A stretch of 64,000 nucleotides of DNA. It comes from SAR202 cluster bacterium bin22. GTDB taxonomy: Bacteria; Chloroflexota; Dehalococcoidia; Lucifugimonadales; UBA3495. Below are positions 7,001-15,024 of this stretch, piece after piece. Location: assembly GCA_002238505.1 (NCBI GenBank), contig MPMM01000009.1, positions 1 through 64,000 on the forward strand, written 5' to 3'. The notes under the pieces are model-generated. The model had not been told where the DNA came from. It saw nothing but the letters and a program-made list of their open reading frames with translations, and made no database searches. The number at the start of each line of letters is the position of its first letter. Position 1 is the stretch's first letter. A program made the position numbers and the translations under genes.

Positions 7001-8731
7001 ATGAAGCGACCTACCAGAGTTCTACTGTTTCTCGTACTGGGCCTGCTGACCGCCGGCCTGGTATCCTGCTCTTCGGAAGAGGGCCCCGCAACGCTGCCGG
7101 AGAAAGCGGAGGATACCCCCGCCAAGCCGGCGGCCGCCAGTTCAGCTACCCCTGTACCCGCGCCGGCGGACTCGCCAGCCGTGGCCGAAATTGACCAGGG
7201 AACTCCCCGGCGCGGCGGGAGCCTGGTCCTGGCCTCCATGGCCGACTATCCCCACCGCGACGTCCACCAGTCCAACCAGGAAACCCTGGCCAGCATGGGC
7301 CCGGGCCTGGCCTACAGCCGGTTGCTCCGCGTCAGTTCCGGCCCCGAGGTGGATCAGCCCAGCCTGGTCCTGGAATGCGACCTTTGCGAGAGCTGGGAGA
7401 TGGCCCCCGACATGACCTATGTCTTCCAGCTTCGGCCGGACGTGGCCTGGCAGAACCTTTCGCCCGTGGACGGAAGGCAACTGGTGGCCGACGACCTGGC
7501 ATTCAGCTACGAACGCATGCGTACCACCGGTTGGCCCGGCGAGGCCCGGTTCACCGACCGGGGTATCGGGGAAATCGAGGCCGTGGATGACCTCACCCTC
7601 AAAGTGCACCTGGAGTTCCGGGACGCCGATGGTCTGCTGGCCCTCGCCGACGGCCACAGCAAGATTGTGGCTCCGGAAGTCGTGGAACGCTTTGGCGACC
7701 TCCGAAAGGCCCCCGTCATCGGCACGGGACCATGGATATTTGAACGTAAGCTGTCCAGCGGCGCCACCGAATTCACCGCCAGTCCTTCCTATTTCGAGCC
7801 CGACTTGCCCTACCTGGACGCCATAACCGTCAAGGCAGTCAAATCGGCAGGCGACACCGCTTCGGTCAACCCCAAGCGGCTGGCCTTGCTCAACGCCGGT
7901 CAGATAGACGTGGTAGTTGCTCCGCCCACGGACTGGACGCAACTGGACCGCAGCAGTGTGGAGTTCAATTCCCGCGTATCGCAGCAGCCGGAAATCGGGA
8001 TGGTCCTGTCCCTGAACACCCAAGCCGAACCCCTGAATAACCTGGCCATACGACAGTCCATCTTCCGCGCCGTTGACCCCTGGGAATACGTGGACCTGGA
8101 CTGGCAGGGTCAGGGCGGCGTGGGCATGGGGATGCCCGTACCCAGCCCCCAGTGGCAACTGGACCAGAGCGAACTCCTGGCCAGCTACCTGGGCTCGCAC
8201 AGCGTGGCCCGGGACATCCTGGAAGACAACGACATAATCTTCCCGCCAGCCCTGGAAATCGCCGTTGCCGACCTGGGGCCCGACTACCGCCGGGTTGCCA
8301 GCCAGGTAAAAGGCGACCTGGAAGCGGTGGGCTTTGAGGTCAACGTGACTCCCGTGGACCCCGCCACCATGCAGGAAGCCATGTTCGGCCAGGACCGGGA
8401 CTACCAGATTGCCCTGGCTCCGGCGCCGCCCCACCCAACCACCAACGGCTACCTGTACTCAATGCTGCACAGCGGCGGGCCGGGCAACATCGCCAACCAC
8501 GATGACAAGGTAATGGACGCCCTGATTGAGGTCCAGGCGGCGGAACTGGACCCCGTACGCCGGCAGGGCCAGTTGCTGGAAGTCCAGCGGCACGCCCTGG
8601 AACAGGCCTACATGTTCAGCCCCATAACCGGTTCCTACCGCTGGGTGTTCGACTGGAACCTCGAGAATTTCTACCCCAACACCGCCTTGTCGGAGTACCA
8701 CTACTGGGCGGAGACTTGGTTCAGCCAGTAG
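7001..8731 (+). CDS. ABC transporter substrate-binding lipoprotein, family 5 (peptide/nickel type)
   Basis: The 576-residue secreted protein has a lipoprotein signal peptide with lipobox LVSC (Cys23), a Pro/Ala-rich linker (to about residue 65), then a solute-binding family 5 domain (RRGGSLVLASMADYPHRDVH; AFSYERM; GTGPWIFER). The family captures oligopeptides, nickel or other ligands for an ABC importer. No permease or ATPase gene is adjacent, so its partner lies elsewhere or the ligand is sensed rather than imported. The start is well supported by GGAGGAGAGG just upstream of the ATG. A hairpin follows the stop (8774-8801). Confidence 0.9.
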   Translation: MKRPTRVLLFLVLGLLTAGLVSCSSEEGPATLPEKAEDTPAKPAAASSATPVPAPADSPAVAEIDQGTPRRGGSLVLASMADYPHRDVHQSNQETLASMGPGLAYSRLLRVSSGPEVDQPSLVLECDLCESWEMAPDMTYVFQLRPDVAWQNLSPVDGRQLVADDLAFSYERMRTTGWPGEARFTDRGIGEIEAVDDLTLKVHLEFRDADGLLALADGHSKIVAPEVVERFGDLRKAPVIGTGPWIFERKLSSGATEFTASPSYFEPDLPYLDAITVKAVKSAGDTASVNPKRLALLNAGQIDVVVAPPTDWTQLDRSSVEFNSRVSQQPEIGMVLSLNTQAEPLNNLAIRQSIFRAVDPWEYVDLDWQGQGGVGMGMPVPSPQWQLDQSELLASYLGSHSVARDILEDNDIIFPPALEIAVADLGPDYRRVASQVKGDLEAVGFEVNVTPVDPATMQEAMFGQDRDYQIALAPAPPHPTTNGYLYSMLHSGGPGNIANHDDKVMDALIEVQAAELDPVRRQGQLLEVQRHALEQAYMFSPITGSYRWVFDWNLENFYPNTALSEYHYWAETWFSQ

Positions 8732-8773
8732 GGAAACGTAACCGCAGGACGACAGGAGCGCACAGTAACGACG

Positions 8774-8801
8774 CAGGGGCGGGTCTTGAAACCCGCCCCT
8801 G
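8774..8801. terminator. Hairpin after the binding-protein gene
   Basis: CAGGGGCGGGT and ACCCGCCCCTG form an 11-bp stem with a 6-nt loop between two convergent genes. No T-run follows. It belongs to the dispersed palindrome family and may also act as a bidirectional terminator. Confidence 0.5.
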
Positions 8802-8831
8802 AGACTTGTCAGCCACCGGCAATCCTGGAAT

Positions 8832-9119
8832 TTACAGACCTTCCACCAGCACCATATTGATATTTGAGGAGCTGGTACGGATCTCATTCAGTTCATTGTA
8901 TTCGGGTGAACTGAGCCACTCACGGGCCCGCGCTGCGCTCTCGAATACCAGCACCGCCAGGCGAGCGGGAGTCCAGTCGCCTTCAATCACATCGAGGTCG
9001 CCGCCCCGGACCACGAACTTGCCACCATATGCTTCAACCGTAGCAGTTACCTTCTCCATGAACTCTCCGTACGTCGCTCGGTCGGTAACTTCAACCTCGA
9101 TAATCACATAACCCGACAT
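8832..9119 (-). CDS. DUF1330 domain protein
   Basis: The 95-residue protein begins MSGYVIIEVEVTDRATYGEF and carries the ferredoxin-like dimeric alpha/beta-barrel pattern of DUF1330 (GGKFVVRGGDLDVIEGDW, then LVFESAARAREWLSSPEY). Its biochemical role is unknown; relatives resemble antibiotic-biosynthesis monooxygenase folds. The ATG at 9119 has GAGGAG at good spacing and is preferred to an upstream in-frame start at 9236. It stands as a single gene. Confidence 0.85.
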   Translation of the reverse strand: MSGYVIIEVEVTDRATYGEFMEKVTATVEAYGGKFVVRGGDLDVIEGDWTPARLAVLVFESAARAREWLSSPEYNELNEIRTSSSNINMVLVEGL

Positions 9120-9219
9120 CTCTATCTCCTCACATTTCTTGATCCTGGGAAGGTGTTCCACTGACCGACCTGGGTAGCCGACGGCTGCCTGTTTCACGGA
9201 GGGCCTTTCATCTAAACCC

Positions 9220-9756
9220 CTACCCCGGCGTGGCATAGGTGGGGGGCAGGGCCCCCGAACCGCGCTTAAGTCCCTTGAGGTAGGCTATCTGGCCCTGGTG
9301 CTGGAGAAATTCGCCCAGCAACTGGCGGTACACCGACCCCACGGTCAGGTTGGGGCGCTGCTCCCGGGGAACCTGGTCAAAGTCCTCCGGCGAAAGGCCG
9401 CGCAGGTGTTCCAGCGTCCCGGCCCGTACCGCATCTCCGTACCTGAGCAGTTCCTGCAGGTCCAGCGCGGGAAAGCTGGCCACCTGCTCCGGCGTGTGTC
9501 CAAAGCCATTGTCCCGGTTAGGCAGCCCGAACTTCTCGTGCCAGCCGTCCCGCTCCCACATTTCAACCTGGCGCTGGATGAAGAACTGGATCCACATATC
9601 TTCCACCCGTAAGGTGTGCCACAGCATCCACCCAATCGAGTTGGCGTCAGTACCCGGCTGCCAGGTCAACTCCTCAGGCGTCAGGTCCTCCACCGCTTCC
9701 ACCAGCAGTTGCTGTTCCATGTTCAGGGCCGACTCGATAAATTCGTTGAGGTTCAT
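9220..9756 (-). CDS. DinB-family metal-binding protein
   Basis: This 178-residue predicted four-helix-bundle protein of the DinB/YfiT type shows the metal-ligand histidines in WMLWHTLRVEDMWIQ (about residue 47) and GEFLQHQGQIAYLKGL (about residue 155). Members are thiol-dependent transferases or damage-inducible proteins of mostly unknown substrate. No neighbour suggests a role. Start ATG at 9756 fits the domain. Confidence 0.85.
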   Translation of the reverse strand: MNLNEFIESALNMEQQLLVEAVEDLTPEELTWQPGTDANSIGWMLWHTLRVEDMWIQFFIQRQVEMWERDGWHEKFGLPNRDNGFGHTPEQVASFPALDLQELLRYGDAVRAGTLEHLRGLSPEDFDQVPREQRPNLTVGSVYRQLLGEFLQHQGQIAYLKGLKRGSGALPPTYATPG

Positions 9757-9798
9757 GCGACTACCCCTGTCTGACCAGGATTAGGTTATCGAAAGAAA

Positions 9799-10593
9799 TC
9801 AATCCTTCAGGAAGCCGGTTATTGCAGCAAAGAACTCGTCGGGCCGTTCCACCTGGGGAATGTGGCCGCACCGGTCGATTACCTGCAGGGAGGCGTTGGG
9901 CAGCGCCTGTTGAAAGGCAGGACCGTAGGCCGGCGGCACCACACCGTCGGAGTCTCCCCACAGCAGCAGGGTGGGCATGGTGATGCGGTGGGCCCGCTTG
10001 GGCAGCCCCCGGTCGGGGATGGGCCACACGAACTTGCCCACCGACGCCAGGGTCTGGGTGCGGGACAGGTCAGCCTCCATCCGCTCCACCGGGTCCTCGG
10101 GCTGGGCCATGAAGGCCTGGGCGACCTCGGACTCGCCGTCGTGCCACAATAGCTCGGTTCGCTCCGAGCGGGTGAGGATAAAGAAGTCAGCGACGGGCGT
10201 CTCCTCCAGCCACAGGCCCAGCGAACCTACCAGTACCAGTCGTTGCACCCGCTGCGGACACTGGGCCGCCAGTTCCGCCGCCAGCAGGCCGCCGTAGGAG
10301 TGCCCCACCACGAAGGTTCGGTCCAGGCCAAGTTCGTCCAGCAGTTCCTCGTAGAAAAGGACCAGGTCCCACAGGTCGTCCAGGTGCTCCAGTCCCTCGG
10401 AACTGGCTACGCCCGGGTGGGCCGGCGCCACGACATGAAACTCCGAGGCCAGGCGGTCGAGGCAATCATCCCAGCCAGTGAACCCGCCGGCGCCGTGGAG
10501 ATACAACAGGTTGTCGCCGCTGCCGCCTTCTACCAGTTGAACGTTGAACTTGCCGTCCCTGAAGGAGACGAACCTCTCGGTGTGCTGGGTCAA
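9799..10593 (-). CDS. Alpha/beta hydrolase
   Basis: The 264-residue hydrolase has the oxyanion HGAG motif (LLYLHGAGGFTGWDD), the nucleophile elbow VGHSYGGLLAAELA (Ser about residue 94), the acid in LLLWGDSDGVVPP and the catalytic His in DRCGHIPQVERP. It is probably an esterase or C-C hydrolase of unknown substrate. A TTG at 10593 with GGGAGG eight bases upstream was chosen. An ATG at 10662 would add 23 residues and overlap the end of rnhA. It lies just downstream of rnhA on the same strand. Confidence 0.85.
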   Translation of the reverse strand: MTQHTERFVSFRDGKFNVQLVEGGSGDNLLYLHGAGGFTGWDDCLDRLASEFHVVAPAHPGVASSEGLEHLDDLWDLVLFYEELLDELGLDRTFVVGHSYGGLLAAELAAQCPQRVQRLVLVGSLGLWLEETPVADFFILTRSERTELLWHDGESEVAQAFMAQPEDPVERMEADLSRTQTLASVGKFVWPIPDRGLPKRAHRITMPTLLLWGDSDGVVPPAYGPAFQQALPNASLQVIDRCGHIPQVERPDEFFAAITGFLKD

Positions 10594-10633
10594 GGGTGAA
10601 ACCTCCCGGTGGGAGCATGGTTGAATGCTGAAG

Positions 10634-11158
10634 TCAGGGACGTGGTGGGTAGCCCGGATCATCGGGCAGACTGGACTGTTTGGCTGCTGCCACCGCCAGC
10701 CGGTCGCACCGTTCGTTGTCGGCGACGCCCGTGTGGCCGCGAACCCAGCGGAACTCTACATCATGGGTCGCGCACAAGTCCAGCAGCCTGGCCCACAGGT
10801 CGGGGTTCACCGCCTTCTCCCGCTTGTTGCGCTGCCACCCATTGGCCCGCCACTTGACGGCCCAGCCCTTCTCCATGGCGTCAACCACGTAGCGGGAGTC
10901 GCTGTACAAGACCACCTGGCAGGGCCGGGTCAGGGTCTCCAGGCCCTTGATGACGGCCAGCAGTTCCATGCGGTTGTTGGTGGTAAGGCAGAAGCCCCCG
11001 CTCAACTCCCGTTCGTGGTCGCCCATTCGAAGAACCACGCCATAGCCACCGGGCCCGGGATTGCCCAGGCAGGCGCCATCGGTGTGTATCAGGACCTGGT
11101 TAAGCAGAGAAACTCTCCAGCGCCGCCGCTGCTCCCAACCCTGGCATCTGCACCCCAA
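10634..11158 (-). CDS. rnhA: Ribonuclease HI
   Basis: The 174-residue enzyme cleaves the RNA strand of RNA-DNA hybrids. The four acidic catalytic residues are visible: LIHTDGACLGNPGPGGYG (Asp), NNRMELLAVIKGL (Glu), LYSDSRYVV (Asp) and GVADNERCDRLA (Asp, last). The His loop is seen as RWVRGHTG. The protein starts at ATG 11158; the family match begins about 17 residues in, so an internal start cannot be excluded. It appears monocistronic or co-transcribed with the hydrolase. Confidence 0.94.
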   Translation of the reverse strand: MGCRCQGWEQRRRWRVSLLNQVLIHTDGACLGNPGPGGYGVVLRMGDHERELSGGFCLTTNNRMELLAVIKGLETLTRPCQVVLYSDSRYVVDAMEKGWAVKWRANGWQRNKREKAVNPDLWARLLDLCATHDVEFRWVRGHTGVADNERCDRLAVAAAKQSSLPDDPGYPPRP

Positions 11159-11360
11159 AGAGTGGACTGGCAGACACCGAAAAGTGCGGGCGACGGCATA
11201 GGATGTATTGGACAGCCCGTATCTATTCTAAATGCTGTGCGCGCCACCAAGCATCATAGCAGAAGCGCAACAGCCGATACAGTGTGGACCAGGTAAGAGA
11301 GAATTACGAAACTCTTTCCCTGACGTGTGGCCTGTGTGGTGGAGGCTGTTGGGAAGGCGA

Positions 11361-11780
11361 TTACTCGCTGTTTCGCAGCAGGGCTGTGAAACCGGCCTGT
11401 TCGAAGTGCCGGTCAAAGGCCAGGGCCTCCTGGATCTGGCGTGTTTCCATGACGATGAAGCTGGCGCAGTCGGCGACACTCCAGCTCTGATCCAACCGAC
11501 TCAGGTAACGCTCCAGGGCGGCCTGAAATTGGGCGCTGCTTTGAGGCACCACCTCTATGTTGGGATCAGCCATCCATTGCAGCACGCTTTCTCCGGCGAC
11601 ACGACGGAGCTGGCTGCCACCGCGGCTTGCGTGGTTGAGGAACTCGGTCAGCACCATTTCCGAGGTGACTATGGTGGACTCTGATAACTGGGCGCTGAGC
11701 TCCCTTGCCTGGCTGTGCAGGCTGTCCCTCTCGTTGAGAAGCGCAATCCAGTAGCCGGTATCGGCGAACACTTCCGGCAT
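11361..11780 (-). CDS. PIN-domain toxin (VapC-like ribonuclease)
   Basis: The 139-residue PIN protein keeps the acidic residues of the family: EVFADTGYWIALLN (Asp7), EMVLTEFLNHA (Glu), SVADCASFIVM (Asp) and EALAFDRHFEQAGF (Asp). Such toxins are Mg-dependent RNases that stop translation until bound by antitoxin. Its ATG overlaps the stop of the upstream DUF104 gene as TAATG, with GGAAGAAG as ribosome binding site, so the two form one translationally coupled toxin-antitoxin operon. Confidence 0.88.
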   Translation of the reverse strand: MPEVFADTGYWIALLNERDSLHSQARELSAQLSESTIVTSEMVLTEFLNHASRGGSQLRRVAGESVLQWMADPNIEVVPQSSAQFQAALERYLSRLDQSWSVADCASFIVMETRQIQEALAFDRHFEQAGFTALLRNSE

Positions 11781-12028
11781 TATTCTTCTTCCTTTGGGTG
11801 CCCGTAGAGGTAGTGCCTGTAATTCTTGGCCCCGTCGGTCGGCAGGTTGTCCCATATTTCTGCCGGCGCAGACTGGCGGTTGCGGTCGGCTATTGCCAGT
11901 GCGCTGTGCACCTGCCTCTGGTTCTGCTCCTCGATGTACAGGGTTACAACGGTTCCTTCCTTGAGGTCCAACGGTTCCAAAGGTTTCAGTGATCCGTTGA
12001 TGTATTCAGCTGTCAGTCGTAAGGCCAT
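11780..12028 (-). CDS. DUF104 (AF2212-like) antitoxin
   Basis: The 82-residue protein begins MALRLTAEYINGSLKPLEPL and continues DLKEGTVVTLYIEE, the signature of DUF104/AF2212 antitoxins, which pair with PIN toxins. The C-terminal part (IWDNLPTDGAKNYRHYLYG) would bind the toxin. ATG 12028 has AGGAGA at good spacing. An upstream in-frame ATG at 12076 is less likely. It lies immediately before the PIN gene, sharing a base at the stop-start junction. Confidence 0.88.
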   Translation of the reverse strand: MALRLTAEYINGSLKPLEPLDLKEGTVVTLYIEEQNQRQVHSALAIADRNRQSAPAEIWDNLPTDGAKNYRHYLYGHPKEEE

Positions 12029-12200
12029 TCTTGTTCTCCTGCTGGCAAAGTTCCACAGCCCGGGATTGAGGGCCACGAGGTAGTGTGTTGCCGCTCTTGT
12101 ATAGCGGATTGGCGGCCAGGTGGCGAGTCCTCCGCTATTGCTATTTTCTTCTTATGGTTAGAGTTTCGCAATTCTCTCAGGTAAGATACCCGGACCCCCC

Positions 12201-12226
12201 GTAGGGGCGCACGGCCGTGCGCCCCT
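12201..12226. repeat. GTAGGGGCG-type palindrome
   Basis: GTAGGGGCGCACGG with its complementary arm forms a near-perfect hairpin. It lies in the space between the antitoxin gene and the pgpA 3' end. Confidence 0.75.
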
Positions 12227-12263
12227 CCCCCGTGCGCCCCCGCGTTCGCCATCACCAACCTCC

Positions 12264-12878
12264 CTACCCCACCCAGCCGGAAATCCAGGTAACCCACAGA
12301 AGATGCGCCAGGTTAAGCAGGACGGCCCCGTAGATTCCGGCAGCCACGTCGTCGGCCATTATGCCCAGGCCACCGTGCAGCCCCTCCAGTTGCCGCGCCG
12401 GCCAGGGTTTAAAAACGTCAAACACCCGGAAACAGATAAAGGCCGCGCCCAGCCACAAAACCGTCGGTGGCAGCAGCAGGCAGGTTATCCACATCCCCAC
12501 AAACTCGTCCCACACGGCCCGGCCCGGGTCCGGATCGGCTTCCGATACCAGCAAACCGGTCGCCCATATCCCCAGGGGCAACCCAACCACTATCAGGGCA
12601 ACCAGAATGTATGTCGCCAGGTCACCGGTAATGAGCGCAACCAGCAAGGAGAAGAACATGGCCGCCAGCCAGTCGGCCGGGCCCGGTGTCACGGGAGAGA
12701 GGCCAGCGCCGGAGCCGACACCGATAAAGCTGCTGAGATATGACGCCAGGTCACCGGCAAGGGTAGCTATCAGGAAGTAGATAACCACCGCCGCCAGGCT
12801 GCCTGCGGTGCCGGGGGCAACGGGCGAGAGGCCCGTACCGAAGCCGATGCCTATAAGCTTTCCGAAGGAAGTCAGCAT
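12264..12878 (-). CDS. pgpA: Phosphatidylglycerophosphatase A with internal duplication
   Basis: This membrane enzyme dephosphorylates phosphatidylglycerophosphate to phosphatidylglycerol. The N-terminal signature GFGTGLSPVAPGTAGSLAA (residues 12-30), AVWDEFVGMWIT, KPWPARQLEGLHGG and LGIMADDVAAG are all present. A second, diverged version of the first 40 residues follows with a period of 43 residues: GSGAGLSPVTPGPADWLAA (residues 55-73), then a similar hydrophobic stretch ending GDLATY (copy 1: GDLASY). The protein (204 residues) is longer than the usual 160-170 residues by this amount. The duplicated unit likely adds an extra membrane segment. Start ATG 12878. Confidence 0.88.
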   Translation of the reverse strand: MLTSFGKLIGIGFGTGLSPVAPGTAGSLAAVVIYFLIATLAGDLASYLSSFIGVGSGAGLSPVTPGPADWLAAMFFSLLVALITGDLATYILVALIVVGLPLGIWATGLLVSEADPDPGRAVWDEFVGMWITCLLLPPTVLWLGAAFICFRVFDVFKPWPARQLEGLHGGLGIMADDVAAGIYGAVLLNLAHLLWVTWISGWVG

Positions 12879-12970
12879 GAATCAGGGAGTAATCCGGGAA
12901 GTTGCCAGCGGGCAGGCCAGTTGATTGTACCCTGCGGATTGATCAGTTCCTGCATGCTTGCCAAAGTCTG

Positions 12971-13339
12971 TTATCCGTAGCCCAGGCGGTGGAGGTCATC
13001 TTCCTCCATACCCAGGTAATGGCCTACCTCGTGCCACAGGGTGACGCGGATTTCGCGCAGGACGTCGCGCCGGGTTGCACAGCTTTCCAAAATTGGCTGC
13101 CGGTAAATGGTGATGCGGTCGGGCAGAAAAGGGGCTCCGCCCTCACGGTCCGTCAGGGGCACACCGTAGTAAAGGCCGAACAGCGTACTCCCTTCCTCCA
13201 GCAGTTCCTCCTCGTTGGGGCCGGGCCATTCTTCAACGGTGATGTCCACGTTTTCCAGCGCCTCCAGAACATGGGCGGGAAGCCGCCGGTAGGCCCGCCG
13301 CACCAGCCGCACAAATTCGGGGTAGCTGATTTCAACCAA
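12971..13339 (-). CDS. Small zincin-type metallopeptidase family protein
   Basis: The 122-residue protein has the zinc motif in VTLWHEVGHYLGMEEDDLHRLGY near its C terminus, matching the minimal zincin family PF06262 (HExxH-xxxxxx-D). Members are widespread but unassigned; protease activity is inferred only. The start is a TTG at 13339 without a strong Shine-Dalgarno. The gene stands between pgpA and nfo on the same strand. Confidence 0.85.
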   Translation of the reverse strand: MVEISYPEFVRLVRRAYRRLPAHVLEALENVDITVEEWPGPNEEELLEEGSTLFGLYYGVPLTDREGGAPFLPDRITIYRQPILESCATRRDVLREIRVTLWHEVGHYLGMEEDDLHRLGYG

Positions 13340-13428
13340 CTCTAAAACCCATGCCGGTAAGCATCCAGTTGAACATCACCCTAACCTCGCCTTCACCCAT
13401 CGAGGTGGAAGGTACCCAACAACGCCCG

Positions 13429-14280
13429 CTATCCCCCAACTTCCTGTCGGATCCGCTTCAGGATGTCGATGTTCTGCTGGTCCGGGCCGTCGCCCTCGAA
13501 TCCCGGCACCTCCAGGAAGAAGGGCACATTGCTGAATGCCGGATTGCCCATAATGCAGGCAAAGCCCTGCTCGCCGATGTAGCCTTCGCCGATGTTGTCG
13601 TGGCGGTCCACGCCCGACCCGCATAGCTGCTTGGAGTCGTTGGCATGAACGGCCGCCAGCTTTTCCGCGCCGATGGCCTCGTCAAACTGCGCAATCATCG
13701 CCTCCACGCCCGGAACGGTGGTCAGGTCATAGCCGGCGGCGAAGCTGTGCTGGGTATCCAGGCAGATGCGCAGCCGGGGATCGTCCACTGCCTGCAGGAT
13801 GCCGCCCAGTTCCTCAAACTTTGCCCCGATGTGCTGACCCATGCCCGCCATGTTTTCCAGGCACAGGTAAGGGCCTTCCGGGCTGTTGTCCAGCACCCGC
13901 TTTATCGCGCCCACCGCCTGGTCAAACACCTGCTCGTAGCCCTGTCCCTTGTGGCTGCCGGGGTGGAAAATAACCCCCTCCGCCTCAATGTCCGCGGCCA
14001 GCGTCATGTAGTTGACCAGCGACTGCACTCCCTTATCCACCAGCGCGGGATCGGGACTGCCCAGGTTTATAAGGTAAATGGCATGGAAGAACACTGCGCC
14101 CATGCCCGTTTCGGCCCTCCGCTCCTTGAAGGCGGCAATTTCCTTCTCCGGCGGGTGCTTGAAGGCCCAGGTGCGGGCGGAAGACCCGAAAATCTGGATG
14201 GCCTCGCACCCAATATCCAAACCCCGGTCAATGGACTTGCTGATGCCGCCGGCCGATGAGACGTGCGCTCCGATCTGCAT
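13429..14280 (-). CDS. nfo: Endonuclease IV (AP endonuclease)
   Basis: The 283-residue TIM-barrel enzyme cleaves abasic sites in base-excision repair using three zinc ions. Visible metal and active-site motifs include MQIGAHVSSAGG, FHPGSHKGQ, CLENMAGMGQHIG, CLDTQHSFAAGYD (usually DTCHxFAAGYD), VHANDSKQLCGS and DRHDNIGEGYIG. ATG 14280 is preferred because AAGGAG precedes it by eight bases. A TATAAT box lies about 70 nt upstream (14349-14354). Confidence 0.95.
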   Translation of the reverse strand: MQIGAHVSSAGGISKSIDRGLDIGCEAIQIFGSSARTWAFKHPPEKEIAAFKERRAETGMGAVFFHAIYLINLGSPDPALVDKGVQSLVNYMTLAADIEAEGVIFHPGSHKGQGYEQVFDQAVGAIKRVLDNSPEGPYLCLENMAGMGQHIGAKFEELGGILQAVDDPRLRICLDTQHSFAAGYDLTTVPGVEAMIAQFDEAIGAEKLAAVHANDSKQLCGSGVDRHDNIGEGYIGEQGFACIMGNPAFSNVPFFLEVPGFEGDGPDQQNIDILKRIRQEVGG

Positions 14281-14348
14281 TGCGCCACTCCTTTTCCTGC
14301 ACGGCCACACCCTGGGCCGCTGCAAAATCTGTCCAGAGAAGTGCCAAC

Positions 14349-14354
14349 ATTATA
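14349..14354 (-). promoter_or_regulatory. -10 box upstream of nfo
   Basis: On the minus strand this reads TATAAT (context GGCGGTTATAATGTTGG), about 70 nt before the nfo ATG. The -35 is not clear. Confidence 0.45.
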
Positions 14355-14456
14355 ACCGCCGGGATATTCCCCCGTGCCAGAGCCAATCCAGTTCCCCAGG
14401 CCCATCGCCCCATAAATTCAGACTAAAGGCGGCAAACACCCGCAAAGCAGAAACCA

Positions 14457-14579
14457 ATGTCGCCCTGAGCCTGCCGAAGGGCCTCAAATCCCTCATGACA
14501 GTCCCCTTGCGGGCCCGCAACCCGGCTTGCCGAATGGTGTCTGAATTCTCCAATCCTTCCAAAGCGACAATTTCCCCGG
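14457..14579. repeat. Dispersed repeat B, copy 2
   Basis: It starts ATGTCGCCCTGAGCCTGCC and includes AACCCGGCTTGCCGAATGG. It continues through GAATTCTCCAATCCTTCC and GCGACAATTTCCCCGG. The order matches copies at 4668 and 31698. Confidence 0.65.
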
Positions 14580-14596
14580 ACCACAACTCCCCCAAA

Positions 14597-14936
14597 CGCC
14601 TTCACCCTGCATACCCCCTTCTTGCCTCCCAAATTACTAACACTCTCCCCTGTCCCAACTGCCTGACCATTGCCTAATATGAGAGTGGGTAGTTACAGGA
14701 GACTGTCCCGTTACAGTTGAGAAGACAGTTACAGGAGTGAATAAACCATGCCTTACAGGTCCCGCCATAATCCGCCTGTTTTCGCTCAGCTTCTCCGCGC
14801 ATAGCTTTGAATTGGTGGCGGGAGAAACCCTCAAACCGGCTCAACTGCTGACCGGCAAGTGCCCATGCTCAGATACAAAATGGACGCAAATGGCTACAAT
14901 TAACGCAGAATTTTCATTTTTCCTGGGTGGCCCCCC
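14597..14936 (+). repeat. 340-bp repeat F, copy 1 (inverted copy at 60326-60663)
   Basis: Shared blocks include TGAGAGTGGG, AGTTACAGGAG, ATAGCTTTGAATTGGTGGC, CTGACCGGCAAGTGCCC and ATGCTCAGATACAAAATG. It ends near TTTTCATTTTTCCTGGGTGG. The reverse complement of 60326-60663 aligns over the full length with scattered substitutions. It does not code for an evident protein. It may be a non-autonomous mobile element or IS remnant. Confidence 0.8.
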
Positions 14937-14972
14937 TGGGCCAGCCTGAATGTGCAGTCGCCCATGCCGAAA

Positions 14973-14997
14973 GGGCTGCCCATTTTCTGGGCAGCCC
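14973..14997 (-). terminator. Probable terminator of the amino-acid-binding protein gene
   Basis: GGGCTGCCCA-TTTTC-TGGGCAGCCC forms a 10-bp perfect stem 28 bases past the stop of the lipoprotein gene. On the minus strand it is followed by TTTCGGC, a short T-run. Confidence 0.65.
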
Positions 14998-15024
14998 TCC
15001 GAATTGCAGTAATGCGCCGGACTG

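Larger units (their letters stand above)
14281..15024. other. Repeat-rich spacer
   Basis: The spacer holds the nfo promoter, repeat B copy 2 (14457-14579), the 340-bp repeat F (14597-14936) and a terminator hairpin (14973-14997). No gene is supported. Confidence 0.65.

Noticed and set aside
7142-8434. Long minus-strand frame over the family 5 binding-protein gene
   Set aside because: It is opposite a gene with signal peptide, lipobox and Shine-Dalgarno, and its composition (His/Gly/Val-rich) is that of a complementary-strand shadow.
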